From Patiria pectinifera (lineage: Eukaryota; Echinodermata; Asteroidea; Valvatida; Asterinidae), in the NCBI GenBank assembly GCA_029964075.1, contig CM057135.1, positions 19,990,863-20,054,862 of the forward strand: a stretch of 64,000 bases of DNA, in the 5' to 3' direction. The translations under genes were made by a program, and so were the position numbers. The notes under the pieces are model-generated. The model did not search any database. It saw nothing but the letters and a program-made list of their open reading frames with translations, and had not been told where the DNA came from. Of the stretch, positions 34,593-48,068 are shown piece by piece. How positions within the stretch are numbered: the first letter of the stretch is position 1; each line of letters begins with the position of its first letter.

Positions 34593-35986
34593 CCATGAAT
34601 GATGACAGCAGACTTCTCTAAATTATAATGACACCTTTTTTGTAATGTTAAATAGTTTCTTGGGTAGAAATTACGATTTTTCTACATGTTCTATGCAGTT
34701 TTATCGTACACGGTCATGACGGTTCTACAAGTACAACTAAGTACAAGTACAACGGACGGTGATCGCCAACTTTATTTTCGTGTAGGTCCTAGGCCCTATT
34801 GCGTTTTGTCGTCGTCATTTTACTCCCAAAATATCACTTAAAAATTCAAAACCTTCCCTCTATCTATGACATACCTGCATGTTCTTTGTCGCCAACTAGT
34901 TTTGGTAGGTCAACAAGTTTAAATATGGATTTTGTTCTCTTGTAGGGAACCGGGCCCGTAGATCGCCTAAACTTCAACTTCAAGTTCAAGTGCCCCACTT
35001 TTGACAAAACGGATTTTTGCAGTGTACAACTGCAATTTACATTAAACATTACCGTTTCAGGAAATGGCACAGTACGTGTACATGAAGTAGCTATGCCTAC
35101 CCATGCTGTTGACTTGTACAGCAAATTAACCACTAAATGATTTTTCTACCTTCAAACACCTCTAGTAGTTCTGGAAAACCCCATTCCGTAAGCTTGGAGG
35201 CGACCATTTTTTCAACGTACAGCAGCAGACTGGGGCCTTGAGTGCAAAAAAACGTGCAAAATTACAACTGACGTTTTTTTTACTCACAATTTGGCTAATT
35301 AATGCCCACACAACACATACATCAAAATACTATAATTGCAAGCATGACCTGCGAAATTTGAGACCTTAAGTCCAATTTTAAGGCAAGTTTTTGGCAGTTC
35401 AAAAACCATCCACGTCATTCTCCATGCTCTAGAAATGTATGGCTGATTCCCAAGGTATTCTGGGTAGGTGCAGGAAGAGCCTTGCAGCTTACTTGTTTTT
35501 AAATCGATGGCCAAATGAACATAGCGCCCTCTGTTAAAAAATGAAACATTTTGCATTCACTCAGATCAACAAGAGGGCGCTGTTTTATCTACACGATGAA
35601 AATGTTTTAGCTGAGGAGTCTTTTTGCACAATGCATTGCAGTACACATCAACGTGATGTTTCACGTTCGGATTTCGATACCTCTCTGCAAAATTAGAATT
35701 ATAAGCTGAATTTTTGGTGATGCAATGCTCACAACAGCAACTTTGCGAGGCAAAAGTTTCGGGGATCATTGAAGAAACTGTAGTGAGTAAGAAGCTTGCA
35801 AATTTGATTCACACTGGTTTTGTTATGCAGCACAAACTTTTGTACGATATGGATACCTTAAGTTTTGGGACTCTCATACACAGTATTGAGAGTCCCAAAT
35901 TTTCGGACTAGTACAGCAGTACAGTAGCACAGTTGTATGCGCAACGTGCACAGCGGGCCGGCCGGTGGTGTACGTGTGGTGGTGGT
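34593..35986. other. No gene seen
   Basis: Unique-looking AT-rich DNA. Short open frames on both strands have no recognisable domain or splice support. Confidence 0.4.
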
Positions 35987-36613
35987 CAGTGTGGCCACTC
36001 TGTTTTTTTGGGTTTTTTTCAAGATCGCCATCTAAAAATTTTCAAGATTTTTCAAGCCTATGAAAATAACTAGACTAGCCAACCTGTCCCATTATGCAAA
36101 GGTTTTTTTGAAAGGATTGAAGCTCTTTTCAACATTGTGCCATTTTTTTTCAAATTTGCTGTTAATTTTCTGTCAAAATACTATTTTTGCAGAATCCTTC
36201 CAGAAATCTGCCAAAAAATCCATTTTGTCAAATTTTCTGTCAAACTCTTTTTTTAACAAAAATTCTGTCAAAGTTAGCCGAAAATCGGCTAAAACGGTCA
36301 CAATGCCGGAGGGCATCTAATGAAGCGTGCGTCTTGCAGTGCCTAGCCTAAGCTTACATACACTGACTGCATGGTCTAACTGTAAGTATAGCGCGCCAAT
36401 GCTTAAAGAATTACAAAGTAAAAATAAAAGTCGCTAAAAAGCTCGGGTGTTCAGTGGAAAAAGTTGTCAAAGTTTCTACAAAAAATATGGTTTTGTACTT
36501 TTAGTTGAAAATTTTCAAGATTTCTTGCTTTTTCATATTTTTTATTCAAGTTTTCAAGTTGGGTCTCAATTTTTCAAGATCTTGAACTTTTTTTTCAAGC
36601 AGTGGCCACACTG
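35987..36613. mobile_element. hAT-like non-autonomous element
   Basis: The 13-bp terminal inverted repeats CAGTGTGGCCACT / AGTGGCCACACTG bound 627 bp rich in TTTTCAAGAT motifs. CAGNG-type termini suit hAT. The flanks are GGT-rich and no clean 8-bp duplication could be confirmed. Confidence 0.65.
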
Positions 36614-36729
36614 GGGGGTGGTCCGTTTGCGCCCGGCCAAAATGTATACACTCGATGAGCCGTCAAAGTGCAGCACGCCAATAGCAGCTCGGCTAGGGTA
36701 CCACGTGACCTTGGTTGGGCAAAATATTT

Positions 36730-36985
36730 TTTGACACAACTCCAAAAACAGGGCGGGAAACAGTTTACCCAGGGTTGGTTATGATATAATGTCCATTTTA
36801 ACCAACACTTGATACATTTCGTGTTGATTTTACCCAATCTGTATTTTACCCAAAATGACAGCACAATTTACTTTAACCAACCACCTATTAAAATACATTT
36901 TACACAACTTTTGAAATTTAACCAACATTTCGTGATTTTCAACCAACTAACTTTTAACCAATGATATTTTAACCAGTGTCTGAGA
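36730..36985. repeat. Degenerate TTTAACCAAC-type repeats
   Basis: Irregular repeats of TTTAACCAACA / TTTTACCCAA words over about 250 bp, with variable spacing. No coding potential is supported. Confidence 0.5.
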
Positions 36986-37729
36986 GTGCACGTATTTACG
37001 AACGGCAAAACCAGTATTTTGGCGTTGCGAACGGCAAGCTTGCAGTTGTACGTGTGTTGCGAACGCAATTTTTCCTGACGTTCACGCGCGTATCCATGAC
37101 GCAACGCGGGCCGCGTAACTTAACCTCTCTAATATAGCCACAACAAAACGTGTGGGCATGTGGTTTGCCTCCTGAGGGGCGGAAAGGGGGGACAACCAAC
37201 TTTGGCGAGGTTGAGACTTTCAGGGATTCTTGGATTGGTGAAGCTGACAGGGACAATGCATTGACGACTGGCGTGACCCCACTCCGCACTGCTGCACTGT
37301 GGGCCAGGCCGAAACCAAAGTGCACCAAAAAGGTTGAAACGTGACCCTGCAACTTTTATTTTTTCGACACTTTTGAGGTTGCCCATACCCCATCGGACCA
37401 TTTTATGGGAAAAGTAAGCAAAAAATATGTATATTGACAATGTCATGACCTCTCAAAGGTATGCAAATCCACAGAAATTGGCCATAAAATGTGACAATTT
37501 GCATTGAGCTACGGTGCTAAATTTTCACTTGGCTCTAGTTTATAGTGTATATTTAATGAAAATTAAATCATATTTTATTTTTGTTAAAGTTTTTTATGAA
37601 TAAATACTGACAATTGTGTCAAAATTGACATGAAATTTACGATTCCTGTGTTCAGCAGTTCAGTTGATTGCTGCCTAAAGTCTACCTATTTCTAATAGAG
37701 CAACTTGGTACCAAATTTTTGGTACCAAA
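36986..37729. other. No supported gene; GC-richer patch
   Basis: The patch at about 37,000-37,350 is GC-richer than its surroundings and has overlapping open frames on both strands, none with a recognisable domain. Its composition might mark an old promoter or CpG-rich repeat. Confidence 0.3.
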
Positions 37730-38580
37730 ATGATGCTGCGACAACCTGCAATACAAAAAAAAAACTGGTTGTCTTCGTCTAAGTGCAGCAAGCAGAGGAA
37801 AGCACAGGCTTTCCTTCAAGAGCGAATACAAAGCGAACTGCTCTTTGCAGCTTCTCAGGGGTCGTATAGAAAAAAAAGTGATTTGAGGTATGTTTTAAAG
37901 TTTACAATAATGACTCCAACCAAACCAACAAAGCTGAGAAAACTAATCTCAAAGGGATCTACCAACCAAGAACCTTTCACATCAGATGAGGCATTAGCTC
38001 TTTTGATAGAGAATGGGATGACCAAATCTTCTTATCAAACATTGAGGACTTCTGCTAAAGATAAGCATGCAGACACCTATCCCCCATACAACGTGGTTAG
38101 AGAAGCCAAACAAAAATGTTACCCTGAAGTTGTCTCAGTCACTGAGGAATCAGCAAAGGTTCCACTGCAAAACCTTCTGGACCAAACTGCTCTCCGAATT
38201 ATCGAACAACAGAAGGAAGAAGTAAATAAACTGCTTAAAGGTCTGGAAGATGAAGATCCCATCTCCTTCGATTTGACCTGTAAATGGGGTTTTGATGGCT
38301 CATCAGGCCAGAGCGAGTACAAACAAAGTTTCAAGTCCACAGATACGTCAGACGCTAGTTTGTTCTGCACGACACTTGTTCCCTTGCAACTCAAGTGGAA
38401 AAACAAAGTTGGGTGAATCCAGTTCCAGCATCGACGAGATTTTGCAGACCCATGCATCTTCAATACCAGAAGGAAACTACAGAACTGTCTCAAGAAAAAC
38501 AGAGGTGGATTGAAGAAGAAATTCAAGCTCTCAAACCATTCACTGTGAAATTGAACGAGGGCTTCAAAGCCCAAAGTTTT
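37730..38580 (+). pseudogene. Transib/RAG1-like DDE transposase fragment
   Basis: An open frame of 228 codons contains DEALALLIENGMTKSSYQTL, YPPYNVVREAKQKCYP and CKWGFDGSSGQSEYKQ. The last resembles the first-aspartate region of Transib/RAG1-like transposases. A one-base frame change near 38,400 then leads to NPVPASTRFCRP and QRWIEEEIQALKP, the next conserved block. The sequence ends at about 38,570 where a direct repeat begins, so the C-terminal two-thirds with the other catalytic residues is missing. Assignment to Transib/RAG1-like is from remembered motif patterns. It could also be an uncharacterised relative. Confidence 0.55.
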
Positions 38581-39282
38581 CAAGAAATGAACATGTATTA
38601 TTAAAGCCACACGTTGAAAATTTGTCACACATGAATACATGTTTTGGAGAAACCGCAACACTTGTAGCCTTTAACGTTCATGTAAATAACATTGCATATT
38701 CAATCACAAATTGGATTCCATTAGATAACAACACTATTTTAGACAAATACAAATACAATAATTAAGAGAATAAATATGTTGGGAGGTGTAAGACACTACA
38801 TGTATGTTTGAGACCAGTTGGAGTCTGTATGATGATAAATACTCTAATCTTCGCCTCGGGTAATTATTTTCGTTTTAACAAAACATTGTAATATTTCAGC
38901 AAAATTCATTATAGCTTTTGTACTATACATTTCGAAAAACATCAACAAACAGCTATTTTTATTTTAAATGAGGGCTTCAAAGCCCAATGTTTTCAAGAAA
39001 TGAACATGTATTATTAAAGCCACACTTTGAAAATTTGTCACACATGAATACATGTTTTGGAGAAACCGCAACACTTGTAGCCTTCAACGTTCATGTAAAT
39101 AACATTGCATATTCAATCACAAATTGGATTCCATTAGATAACAACTCTATTTTAGACAAATACAAATACAATAATTAAGGGAATAAATATGCTGGGAGGT
39201 GTAAGACACTACATGTATGTTTAAGACCAGTTGGAGTCTGTATGATGATAAATACTCTAATCTTCGTCTCGGGTAATTATCA
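38562..39282 (+). repeat. ~315-bp direct repeat pair
   Basis: Copy A (38,562-38,875) and copy B (38,966-39,282) both start GGCTTCAAAGCCCAA and end CTCGGGTAATTAT, differing at a few positions. A further inverted stretch, GACTCCAACTGGTCT, follows copy B at about 39,293. Copy A begins inside the Transib-like reading frame. Confidence 0.9.
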
Positions 39283-40788
39283 GCATTCCAGACTCCAACT
39301 GGTCTTAAACATAGTGTTAAATACCGACCAAGCACATATTTATTCCCATTCATTAATAATTTTTAGGTCCAAAAGTCAAAACAAATCAACAATTAATTAT
39401 TTTGGAAACACCTTAAAAAAGGAGATTGGCGTGCACACAGCATTTACTGCACTATGTGGCGCAGATATAACACAGTGGTGCAGGAATAAGGCCAAAAAAA
39501 ATTAAAATAGTTCTGCTTCCGGTTTCCCTACCTACCCTATTTGACAGCCCCTACCCTATTTTTTTTATTAGAAAAATGAGAAAAAAACACCCAAAACCAT
39601 CAATTTCTACCTTTTACCCTTGACTACACACAGACGCCTCTATATGATCGTACACAAAAAAAAAAAAAATTCCCTACCCACCTACCCTTTTTCAAATGCC
39701 ATGTAATCAGAAGCAGAATTTTTTTGGGCCTTATGTGTTTAAAACCAATCCGTAATTTTAGCAACTATTTAAAACCCACATGATGGCCTCTTGACCAATA
39801 GGAATGGGAATACATGCATGTGCATATTTATGTATCATAGAAACAATCTGTTCACTACTAGTATTAACCCTTATGCAAATGTGAAGAGTTATTTGTCGCA
39901 AAACTACCACATGAACAGAGGGAATACATCGTATTAGAAAATGTTAAGTTATCTTGACATTCACTTTTTCATAAATTAAACCAAAAACTTTCAACGCAGG
40001 TAATTTATGTTTTAAAATGAAATCTGAACTTATTTTAAGGGTTAAAAAGTCAATAAACACCCTTGTTTAACCTTACGTACGATACTTCTTACATATTACC
40101 AGATTCACAAGAATTCAGATTAATCACACAAAAAGGCCAAAAATAAAAGTCTCCGGCTTAATGGTCTGCGCGCGCGCATATGGCCATATGTGCATCAGCA
40201 AAATTAAAATAAATTGTTTTTCAATGTAAGATGATGTCTCAAAACCCCCAAACTCACTGGCTAGACTGGCATCCTACTGCTGCACAATTTTAACATGTTT
40301 TACATAGGGTTACGATCGAGTATAAGCTTTATGTGGCCTCTTTGGGATCCAATGTATTTTGCACTACATATTAAGTCGGCTCAATTTGCAGACGGTGTTG
40401 TAATTTTGTATTTGTGCGTCTTGAAGCCAGACCGAGGGAGCGATGGTTGTGTATCAGTGGAACCTATAAAAACGCTTTTTAATTAGCGCAATATGTAAGG
40501 GAGCAGACTAATGACCAGCCTGGCAGCACATAAACGAGGTAGATGTCACTGTATGGTCTGAAATTGCCATTTTCTCTGAGTTTTGTCTTGACTATCCAAA
40601 TCTTCACAAAAAATGTTTATGTCTGTTGAGATTGTAAGTTGGTGCAGAATTCTCAAAAAACTGTATCACCGCACCACTTTTGGGGGCAAGCTTCATACCG
40701 GAAACCGGAGACTTTTGTCCGTCTAATTATTCTTACAATAACTACACAACCATGAGGTCAATTTTGAAAATTTTGGATTATGCAGATA
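39283..40788. other. No gene seen
   Basis: AT-rich DNA including a relative of the CCAATAGGAATGGGAA repeat near 39,795, an A-run near 39,655-39,668 and a GCGCGCGCATATGGCCATATG palindrome near 40,169-40,190. No supported coding sequence. Confidence 0.4.
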
Positions 40789-41478
40789 CAGGGCGAGTCA
40801 AAAAAAAGCAGAACCCAAACCCCAAAAATTATATTTCATATTTTAAAAAATACAAAATGTATGTAGCACCAAAAGTAATACTGACTGGAAAGCCAATTTC
40901 ATTAGCTACTTTTGGAAGAAAAAAATACTGAAATTGGTCATTCCGTTAAAAAAATATCACAATTTAAACACAATGACCTTAAAACCTGTCTCGTCCAAAA
41001 AATGCGATTTCAACAATCGTCGTCACAATTGTCTTCAAACATCACCAGCAATGAAATCTGAATGTATACGTTCACAATTTGCAACAAAGTCCTCTTGATG
41101 GCCCGTCTTTTAAAAAAGTAGATTGTATAAATCATTTTGTTAATAAAAAAACTGTGTGCTACAGTATATAGCTACAGCTACATACTGTACAGTATGTACA
41201 GTATACTACAGCTATAGTATTCTGTGTCATTTTCTTTGTTGTTCCAAACAGTCCAAACACACAATAGATTGATTTTTTGGACGAGACAGGTTTTACGGTC
41301 ATTGCGTTTAAATGGTAATATTCTTTGAACGGATTGAGCAATTTCAGTAATTTTTTCATATAAAAGTAGCTTTTGAAATTGGCTGTCCAGTCATTGTTAT
41401 TTTTGGTGTTACTTATTTTTTTAATTATGAAATACATTTTTGTGGGTTTGGGTTCCGTTTTTTTTTTTACTCACCCTG
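40789..41478. mobile_element. Tc1/mariner-like foldback element (690 bp)
   Basis: Termini CAGGGCGAGTCAAAAAAA / TTTTTTTACTCACCCTG are flanked by TA at 40787-40788 and 41479-41480. Long imperfect inverted arms (about 200 bp each) surround a centre holding a CTGTACAGTATGTACAG-type palindrome near 41,190. The TA duplication and terminus fit Tc1/mariner MITEs. Confidence 0.8.
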
Positions 41479-41610
41479 TACTTAAGAGCCTGGGCCTCAA
41501 CCCCTTTGAGTTCATTCAATTTCAGTCCCGCATCACTACACAATAATTGTCAAATTGATCACAACAATATTTTTGGAAAATGTGAACATTTTCTTTGCCT
41601 TCTTCCACAC

Positions 41611-41813
41611 CAGTACTGTGTTTAGTAAGCTGTGTAAAATTCTTCATGTTGAGAAAAGGGCTGCAGTTGGGATTGGAATCATTTGCCTGGCTATCGTCAT
41701 CATGCTAAGACATCAGTTTAATGCTCAAGGGCAAATGATTTCAATCCCAAACCACATCTACCTTTTTTTCACATCATATAGGATTTCACACAGCTTACTT
41801 AAACACAATACTG
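41611..41813. repeat. Palindromic element (203 bp)
   Basis: The arms CAGTACTGTGTTTAGTAAGC and GGGATTGGAATCATTTGCC recur inverted at the other end around a short centre near 41,700. Confidence 0.8.
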
Positions 41814-44800
41814 AAATTGATTAAGGCATGGAACTTGGTCACAGTGTCCACAAATGTTGTTGTGCTCAATTGACAATTGTGCAGTGATGAGTGACTGAAA
41901 TTAAATGAAACTCATAGAGGTTGAGGCAAAGGCCTAGGAGTATCTGCACAACCAAACAATTTCAAATTGACTTCATGGTTTTGTAGCCATTTCAAAAACA
42001 GTCGGACAGTTACTTTTTGGGGGACACAATGTAGTGTTCAACTATTCATGACTAAAATTGACTAAGACGGTCGACTTGAGCGATTTGACGAGTTGTACGA
42101 AGTTGGTAATTTAGCTGGAGTTTACTGTAGCTTCTCTGCTGGCTGTTATGTTATGCAAATAGGCTCTGAGACTCCTTACTGCAGGTGATGTTTCATCCCT
42201 TCCCTTCTCATCCTTCATCCCATATACTACCTTTTGAAGAAATTCCCAAGTGGTACTACACTGCTTGGAGTATTCCATATCGAATACATACATCGTTTTA
42301 AAGCATAAGTCTACCGCTTTGAGTAGAGATTTCGTTGAAATGGCTCTTCCCTCAAATATGACAAAGGTCTGTGATGGTTGAGCACGGTCGCCAAGAAGAA
42401 GAACACATGGCTGAGGTCTATCTCCGGACTTGACCAAAGTTGTCAAATACGCTGGCAAATTGGTCCCAACCTACATGCACAAAAAGGACATAAGTTAGTA
42501 AAGCCAGGCCATATTTTTTAACAGTCCATGACACGCAGTGGAGGGAGGATGGGGTGGGTTTTTTCAGAGTGACTAAAGTCAGAGGGGCCAGTTAAGCTTC
42601 CTTCACCCCCAAACCCCCTTTTTCCCTCGTCTTTCTGTTTTTGTTTTTGTTTTTTTTCTCGCTCTCTCTCATTAGTTTTAGAGAACATATCAAAAGTCTG
42701 AACGTAACCTCAGCAAGACCATTGCCTGTACCGACCGAGAGCACCCGCTGTAGGAACAGTTTGGGAACACCACGTGATCCCGAATGGTATCAGTGCATGG
42801 TCAATATGCGAGCACGTTGTCTCGAGAGAAGCCTATTCCCATTGTGAACATGCAGGGAACACAGCATGCTCCCTAAAGGAGTGCTCCAATGGGAACAGGA
42901 ACGTTCCGACTTTTGAGACGCTCCATTACCTTGCATAAAGCCTGAACCAATGTCATAAAGTGGACAGATTTGCTTACAGGTTGTTGGTCAATGAATGCGG
43001 CAAGTGCATCCGAGTGTGTGGCAGTCGCATACTTCCCTGATGACTTCTTCACCCTTCCAGTAGGCAAAAAGAGTGCCGGGCACTGTAAAACGATCTGTGT
43101 GGGTCATCTAACAATAATTGAATAAACAAAGTACGAACAAATAAACCATGTACGAATTTAACGAATGTATAGTAGTAGTAGGCCTCCATCCATCTCGAAA
43201 GGCGATGGACTTATAAATGGGGGACGTTGTTAGGCTTGGGTAGTTGACAGTTTCGGCTGTGGCTTGCTGCAAGGTCTATAACCCGGCAGTGGCAAATGGT
43301 AAAGTTGTTGATGCTTTGAAATGGATTCATCCTGGCCATTTCTACACCTGGTGAATCATGGTGGACTACGTCCGAGCTGATATTTCCTACAGACCCACAA
43401 CAATTCACTGTCATTGTAAATTAAAGTACTACTGTAGCTTTGACGGCTATTTTGGGGGAGATATAAGAATATATTGCACCTGCTGTAACAATTATTGCAC
43501 TTGTCTTCGACTCGAGCAATATTGATATACAATGAAGCTCTTGCAATATACTTTTGTATTCACCTCAAAGCCATCAAATTTTATATAATTATATATATAA
43601 TCTTCCAATGATTCTAATTGGTCAACAGAAGTGGAATATAAAGATGTATTGCACTGTTGAGAGCTGCATTTCAGCATTAAGCGTCACAAGTTTAAAATCA
43701 TGGTTGCTAAAGCTGACAATGAACTCCATGAAAGTTAAAAGTTACAGTTTGTTCACCCATAGGCTTTTTATGGAAACAATTTCAGTATTCATTAATATTT
43801 ACCTATTTCACCACACCTAAACAGTTGTTCATCATGTAGTTTACAGTTGCGGTGTTCGGTGCCATACTTTCTTACATCCTTGGCAAAGCCTGCAGTTCAT
43901 TTTGTGCTAAGCTGCTCAGAAGTCACCTTGTCGTACATGACAATGAAATCTTCTTCTATCTGAAATGTTTTCATGATCAACGACATACTCATTTCAAAAA
44001 AATTGTAATTTACAAAGAAACATGCTTACACAAGTAATAATGTGACAGACGCATGTAATGGGAGCTTGTTTAGACAAAAAAAAACCTTTGCACTGCCTTG
44101 TCAATGTCTTTAGCATTACTTTGGGATGAAGAACTGAAGATAATACAGAATACTACAGGTGTTCACATCACTTATATGCTGAAGTATTTCACACTACAGT
44201 TTACTACTAGTATAGTAAGCATCGTCCTCGGTCCAAAATTTTTGCCAACGGTATCAAATGAGGGGAATAATCGTCACAGCGTTTGTTGATAAGGTATACA
44301 CCTCCAGAGTTGGAAGATATGTGATAGCATTGCAACGGTGGCAGTTTTTTGGGTGTTATCACCCTTTTTTCCAAAATGTCCATCAAAATGCTTGTTACCA
44401 CTCTAGGGGTGGCATACCTTGCGTATGCGCACTATATCATTTATGCCCCGATTTGATACTGACCAAACCCCCAGGCTGATGGCCTATAGTCATGATAGTA
44501 TTTAGCAGCTTAGATGATGTTTGAGGTCAAAGACCCCTCTGGTGTGATGGACAAAAACTGTGATGAACAGAGTGCGCAACATTTTAGGTTTGTTGACAGA
44601 AAGTGTGAAAAATATGCTTATTTTCATAAACAAAATCAATGGTGCATTTCGAATGTCAAAAGGATTTATTCATGCCATCGCTTAATATTCAAGAGTCCCA
44701 GTTTAATTTGCAAAGATAATATTCTAACACATACCATTCCAGGCACATCCAATAAGCGAGGCCAATTCTGCAGTATGACAGCCAAAGATGATTTTTTTTT

Positions 44801-45499
44801 TGACTGACTTTCCAACAGTCTCCGGGCAGAAGCATCCTCATGTACTCTTGAACTTGATGCCTAGGCTCCATATTATGCTGCAGCCATCTGCACATTTCAC
44901 TAGCCATTTCCTCTGAAACAGATTCTAAAAAAGGGAAAGTTAAAGCAAATTTTAAATAAATAACTGAAATGCGCATCCATCACAAGATATCCCATCTTAC
45001 TGGACCGAGCCCGGGTTCGAGTTCATGAGCAACCTACTGAGATAATGGCTTCTCAATCAGTTAACGACCATAAATATTCGCACAGACGGCGTTGGGGAGT
45101 TCATGGTTTGTCCTTGATCATACATAGAGCCTTTTTTTATAGCTCCATGATCATACAGTCAGGCTATCCCCAATATATGTGCGTCGTTGTCCAGAGCCAC
45201 CTGCCTCCCAAGTGCTGCCTATATGGTTAATCGCAAGCCAAACCACACTTGAGTCTTACCAGAACATTTGGATTCCAGTGCTTCTTTCACGGTGGATTTT
45301 AGTCGGGATGCTGGTGATGTGCACGCAGCTGCTGGGGACTTTGTTGACGCGGGCATTCTGCGGCGTACATTTCTTATCCTCTCCTCTAAGTATCCCGTAG
45401 CGGAGTGCTTCCCCTGACTCTTTGTGAAATATGCTTCCTGCAAGAAGACATTTTGTGGACACTTATTTGCTTGATATCATCAGTGCGCCATCACTTGGG

Positions 45500-47460
45500 G
45501 GGAGGGAGGGAGATTGTGAGGGACTGACTTTGAAATCATCTATGCTTGGGCGCAGAAGAGAAAAATGCCTCAAATGTGTGCCAGATCGACTTACCAGCCC
45601 GCTCGATTTTCGAAAATCAGGAGCAAAAATTTGATCGCAAAAATCATGCACATTATGTACTTAACTCAGTCGAAATTGTGCACATGGGAGGCATAACTTT
45701 TTTTCTAGCTTCTGCATATCTGCATTAGTGCCAGGGAAAAATGATATAGGATTCTGAAATTATATGAAATGGGAAAACCCACAAAAACATGTAACATTGG
45801 AAAAATCCCACACCATCTATTTCCCATAGAAACATTACCCATGGAAATTATTTGGGAGATAAGAGTCACGGTGTCCAAATCCCCAAGGTAATTTCCCATT
45901 GCAATTTACCATGGCGATCCCGTGGGAATCACCTTGGGTTTCCATTGTAAATATCTTTTTCTTTTCATTGGAAAAAGACAGATTTTTCAACACAGCTCTT
46001 AATTAACCTGCCAAGCCTTTTACATTTGTACATTGCAATTTTGAAGTCCAAGTCCCACTTGCCAACCTACTCCCCCTTCACGTAGCAATTGCACAATCAC
46101 GATTTCATCAAGCAAAATAACTGTATCCATGAAACGGCTTATCAACAAATCAATGAAATGAGCTACTTTAAAATGTGGTCAAAAAGGAGAGGACTGCATA
46201 ATAGTACTGTCTGTCCCTTGCACATAAAAACAAACAAGAAAGTGACTATCATTACATAAAGACAATTAACATTGTATGTGTCATTTTGTGCGACTTACAT
46301 GTATTGAGTCAAATATTTTCACAAATCTCTTGCAAAATAGCCGAAACAGTGTGCATTTTCTGTAAACAGTTTGAAGCATCAATTTTTCCGGTAAAAATTA
46401 TGCTGGATGTGAAATGAGCATGCCATATTGTGTATTATATTAAAAGATCGACATACAGATCCTTGTCATTTGATTGGTGAAACTCACATTACGTGACATT
46501 CGTTATTGCTCCCATTCACGCCGCGGCTCAAAAAGTACTATCCGCCCTTGGGGAATGGGAAATACTATTGAACATTCATAAATACCTAAGACAGTTTACG
46601 CATTCCTATCGGTCGAGAGCCCGTCACGTGGTCGGTCTTAAACGGATGATAAAGACATGGCTAGCTGGTCTTAAACACTTTTCCAGTGTCACAATAAAAT
46701 GTGGACTCCTAAAAATCCAGTGCCTCTTATCGTTCCATTGGTTGAACGTTCACAATCCTCACGTAGGCATGCGCAACACTACCAGGGAGTCAGAATTTTA
46801 TAGTTCTAAATTCAAAATGCAGCTCGCCAGGTGCGGTCTGCGCGACATCGCGCAGAACATGATACGCGCGATCAGTGTGATTATGATCAGTGTTTAAAGC
46901 TATAGTCCATCATTTGCAGCCATCCGAAAAGTAACTGGCGTAATTACTGTTGAAAAACAAACTTGGTAAAAAGATAATAAGGGAACTAAACTCCCTGTGA
47001 AATTATTCTTTCTGGGAAGCTGTCATTTTGAAGTAATCAACGAAAGAAGGCATTTCCAACGGTGATTCTTAAGAAGAACCGTAGGAAAATTTAAATTAGT
47101 AGTTCGTTTTGTTATTCAGCGCAGCGCGCACAAGTATTGGAACGACGCACACGCGCGCGCGGTTGTTATAATTCGTCGGATCAGTGCGCGACGCCACGTA
47201 TAGCTGCAATTCAAAACAATTCAAAACATGATTCAGTAACTTTTGATTTGAAATTGAGATCTTAGAATGCTGCTTTTCTCGGAATGTACAGCTGAAGCTT
47301 AGCTGAAACTTCATCAGGTTAGTTGCTCAGTATCTTTCATTAGATTTTGAACACTTTTGTTGCTTCAAACGAACAAAATGCACTAATTACAAATGATAGA
47401 CTATAGCTTTAAGTGGCGTTTCAGAGACCATATGTACTGAAATTATCTATAGCAACCCAT
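45500..47460. other. Part of intron 2 of the SAM gene; repeats, no gene
   Basis: Contains a GTTTACGCATTCCTATCGG / GGTCTTAAAC repeat at about 46,590-46,680, related to copies near 9,520 and 19,250. A GC-rich palindromic ACACGCGCGCGCGG patch lies near 47,149-47,162. No supported coding sequence. Confidence 0.4.
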
Positions 47461-47870
47461 TTAATAGCATGGGACAGCTGGACAGGTAAACACACCACCC
47501 TCTGCTAACGAATGCACAAGTCTGAAATGCCGTATGAGTTCTGTGCTGCCTCCAAACACTGTCCTATTGCATTTAAAGCTAAGTAGCCCCATCGTACATG
47601 TACAAGAAAACAGATGTGCAGGTACAATGTATGATCCCCTCCTCTGCTTCAAAAAGTTTGAGATGCTGAATCTCTGTGCTGCCGCAAAACACTGCAGTCC
47701 TGTTGCATTTAAAGCAAATCAGCCTCCATCATACATGTACATTGTATGTGTACATGTAAGAGAAAACAGATGTGGTATGATCCTCTCCTCTGCTTCCAAA
47801 TGTTTGAATTAAATGCCGAATCTCTGTGCTGCCGTAGAACACAGCTGTTGCATTTAAAGCCACTCAGCCC
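47461..47870 (-). repeat. Three tandem units with a C2H2-like coding scrap
   Basis: On the minus strand, units containing TTTAAATGCAA...GTGTTT...GGCAGCACAGA occur three times (near 47,575, 47,710 and 47,850). The lowest unit continues into ELIRHFRLVHSLAEGG and FTCPAVPCY, which resembles a C2H2 zinc-finger spacing (C...H.R..H...C). It may be a fragment of a zinc-finger exon. No splice sites clearly tie it to the SAM gene. Confidence 0.35.
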
Positions 47871-48068
47871 ATATAAGCCTAAGGAAATCTTAAGAGAAAG
47901 TTGAATACAAAATCACCTTCGCATTTGTACAGCTAGCTGATGGTTCTCCAATATAAGCCCTGTATTTGTGCTTAAATTTGATTCGAGCTCCCAGCGATGG
48001 AATCAGATGTTCAATGATGCCTTCTTCCACCTCCAAAAGTTGGAATGCCTCTTCATCAATGTCATTCT

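Noticed and set aside
36060-36320. 86-codon frame rich in F, S and K
   Set aside because: Inside the hAT-like non-autonomous element; driven by TTTTCAAGAT repeats.
37129-37446. Overlapping frames in the GC-richer patch on both strands
   Set aside because: No domain, no splice logic, and equal openness on opposite strands.
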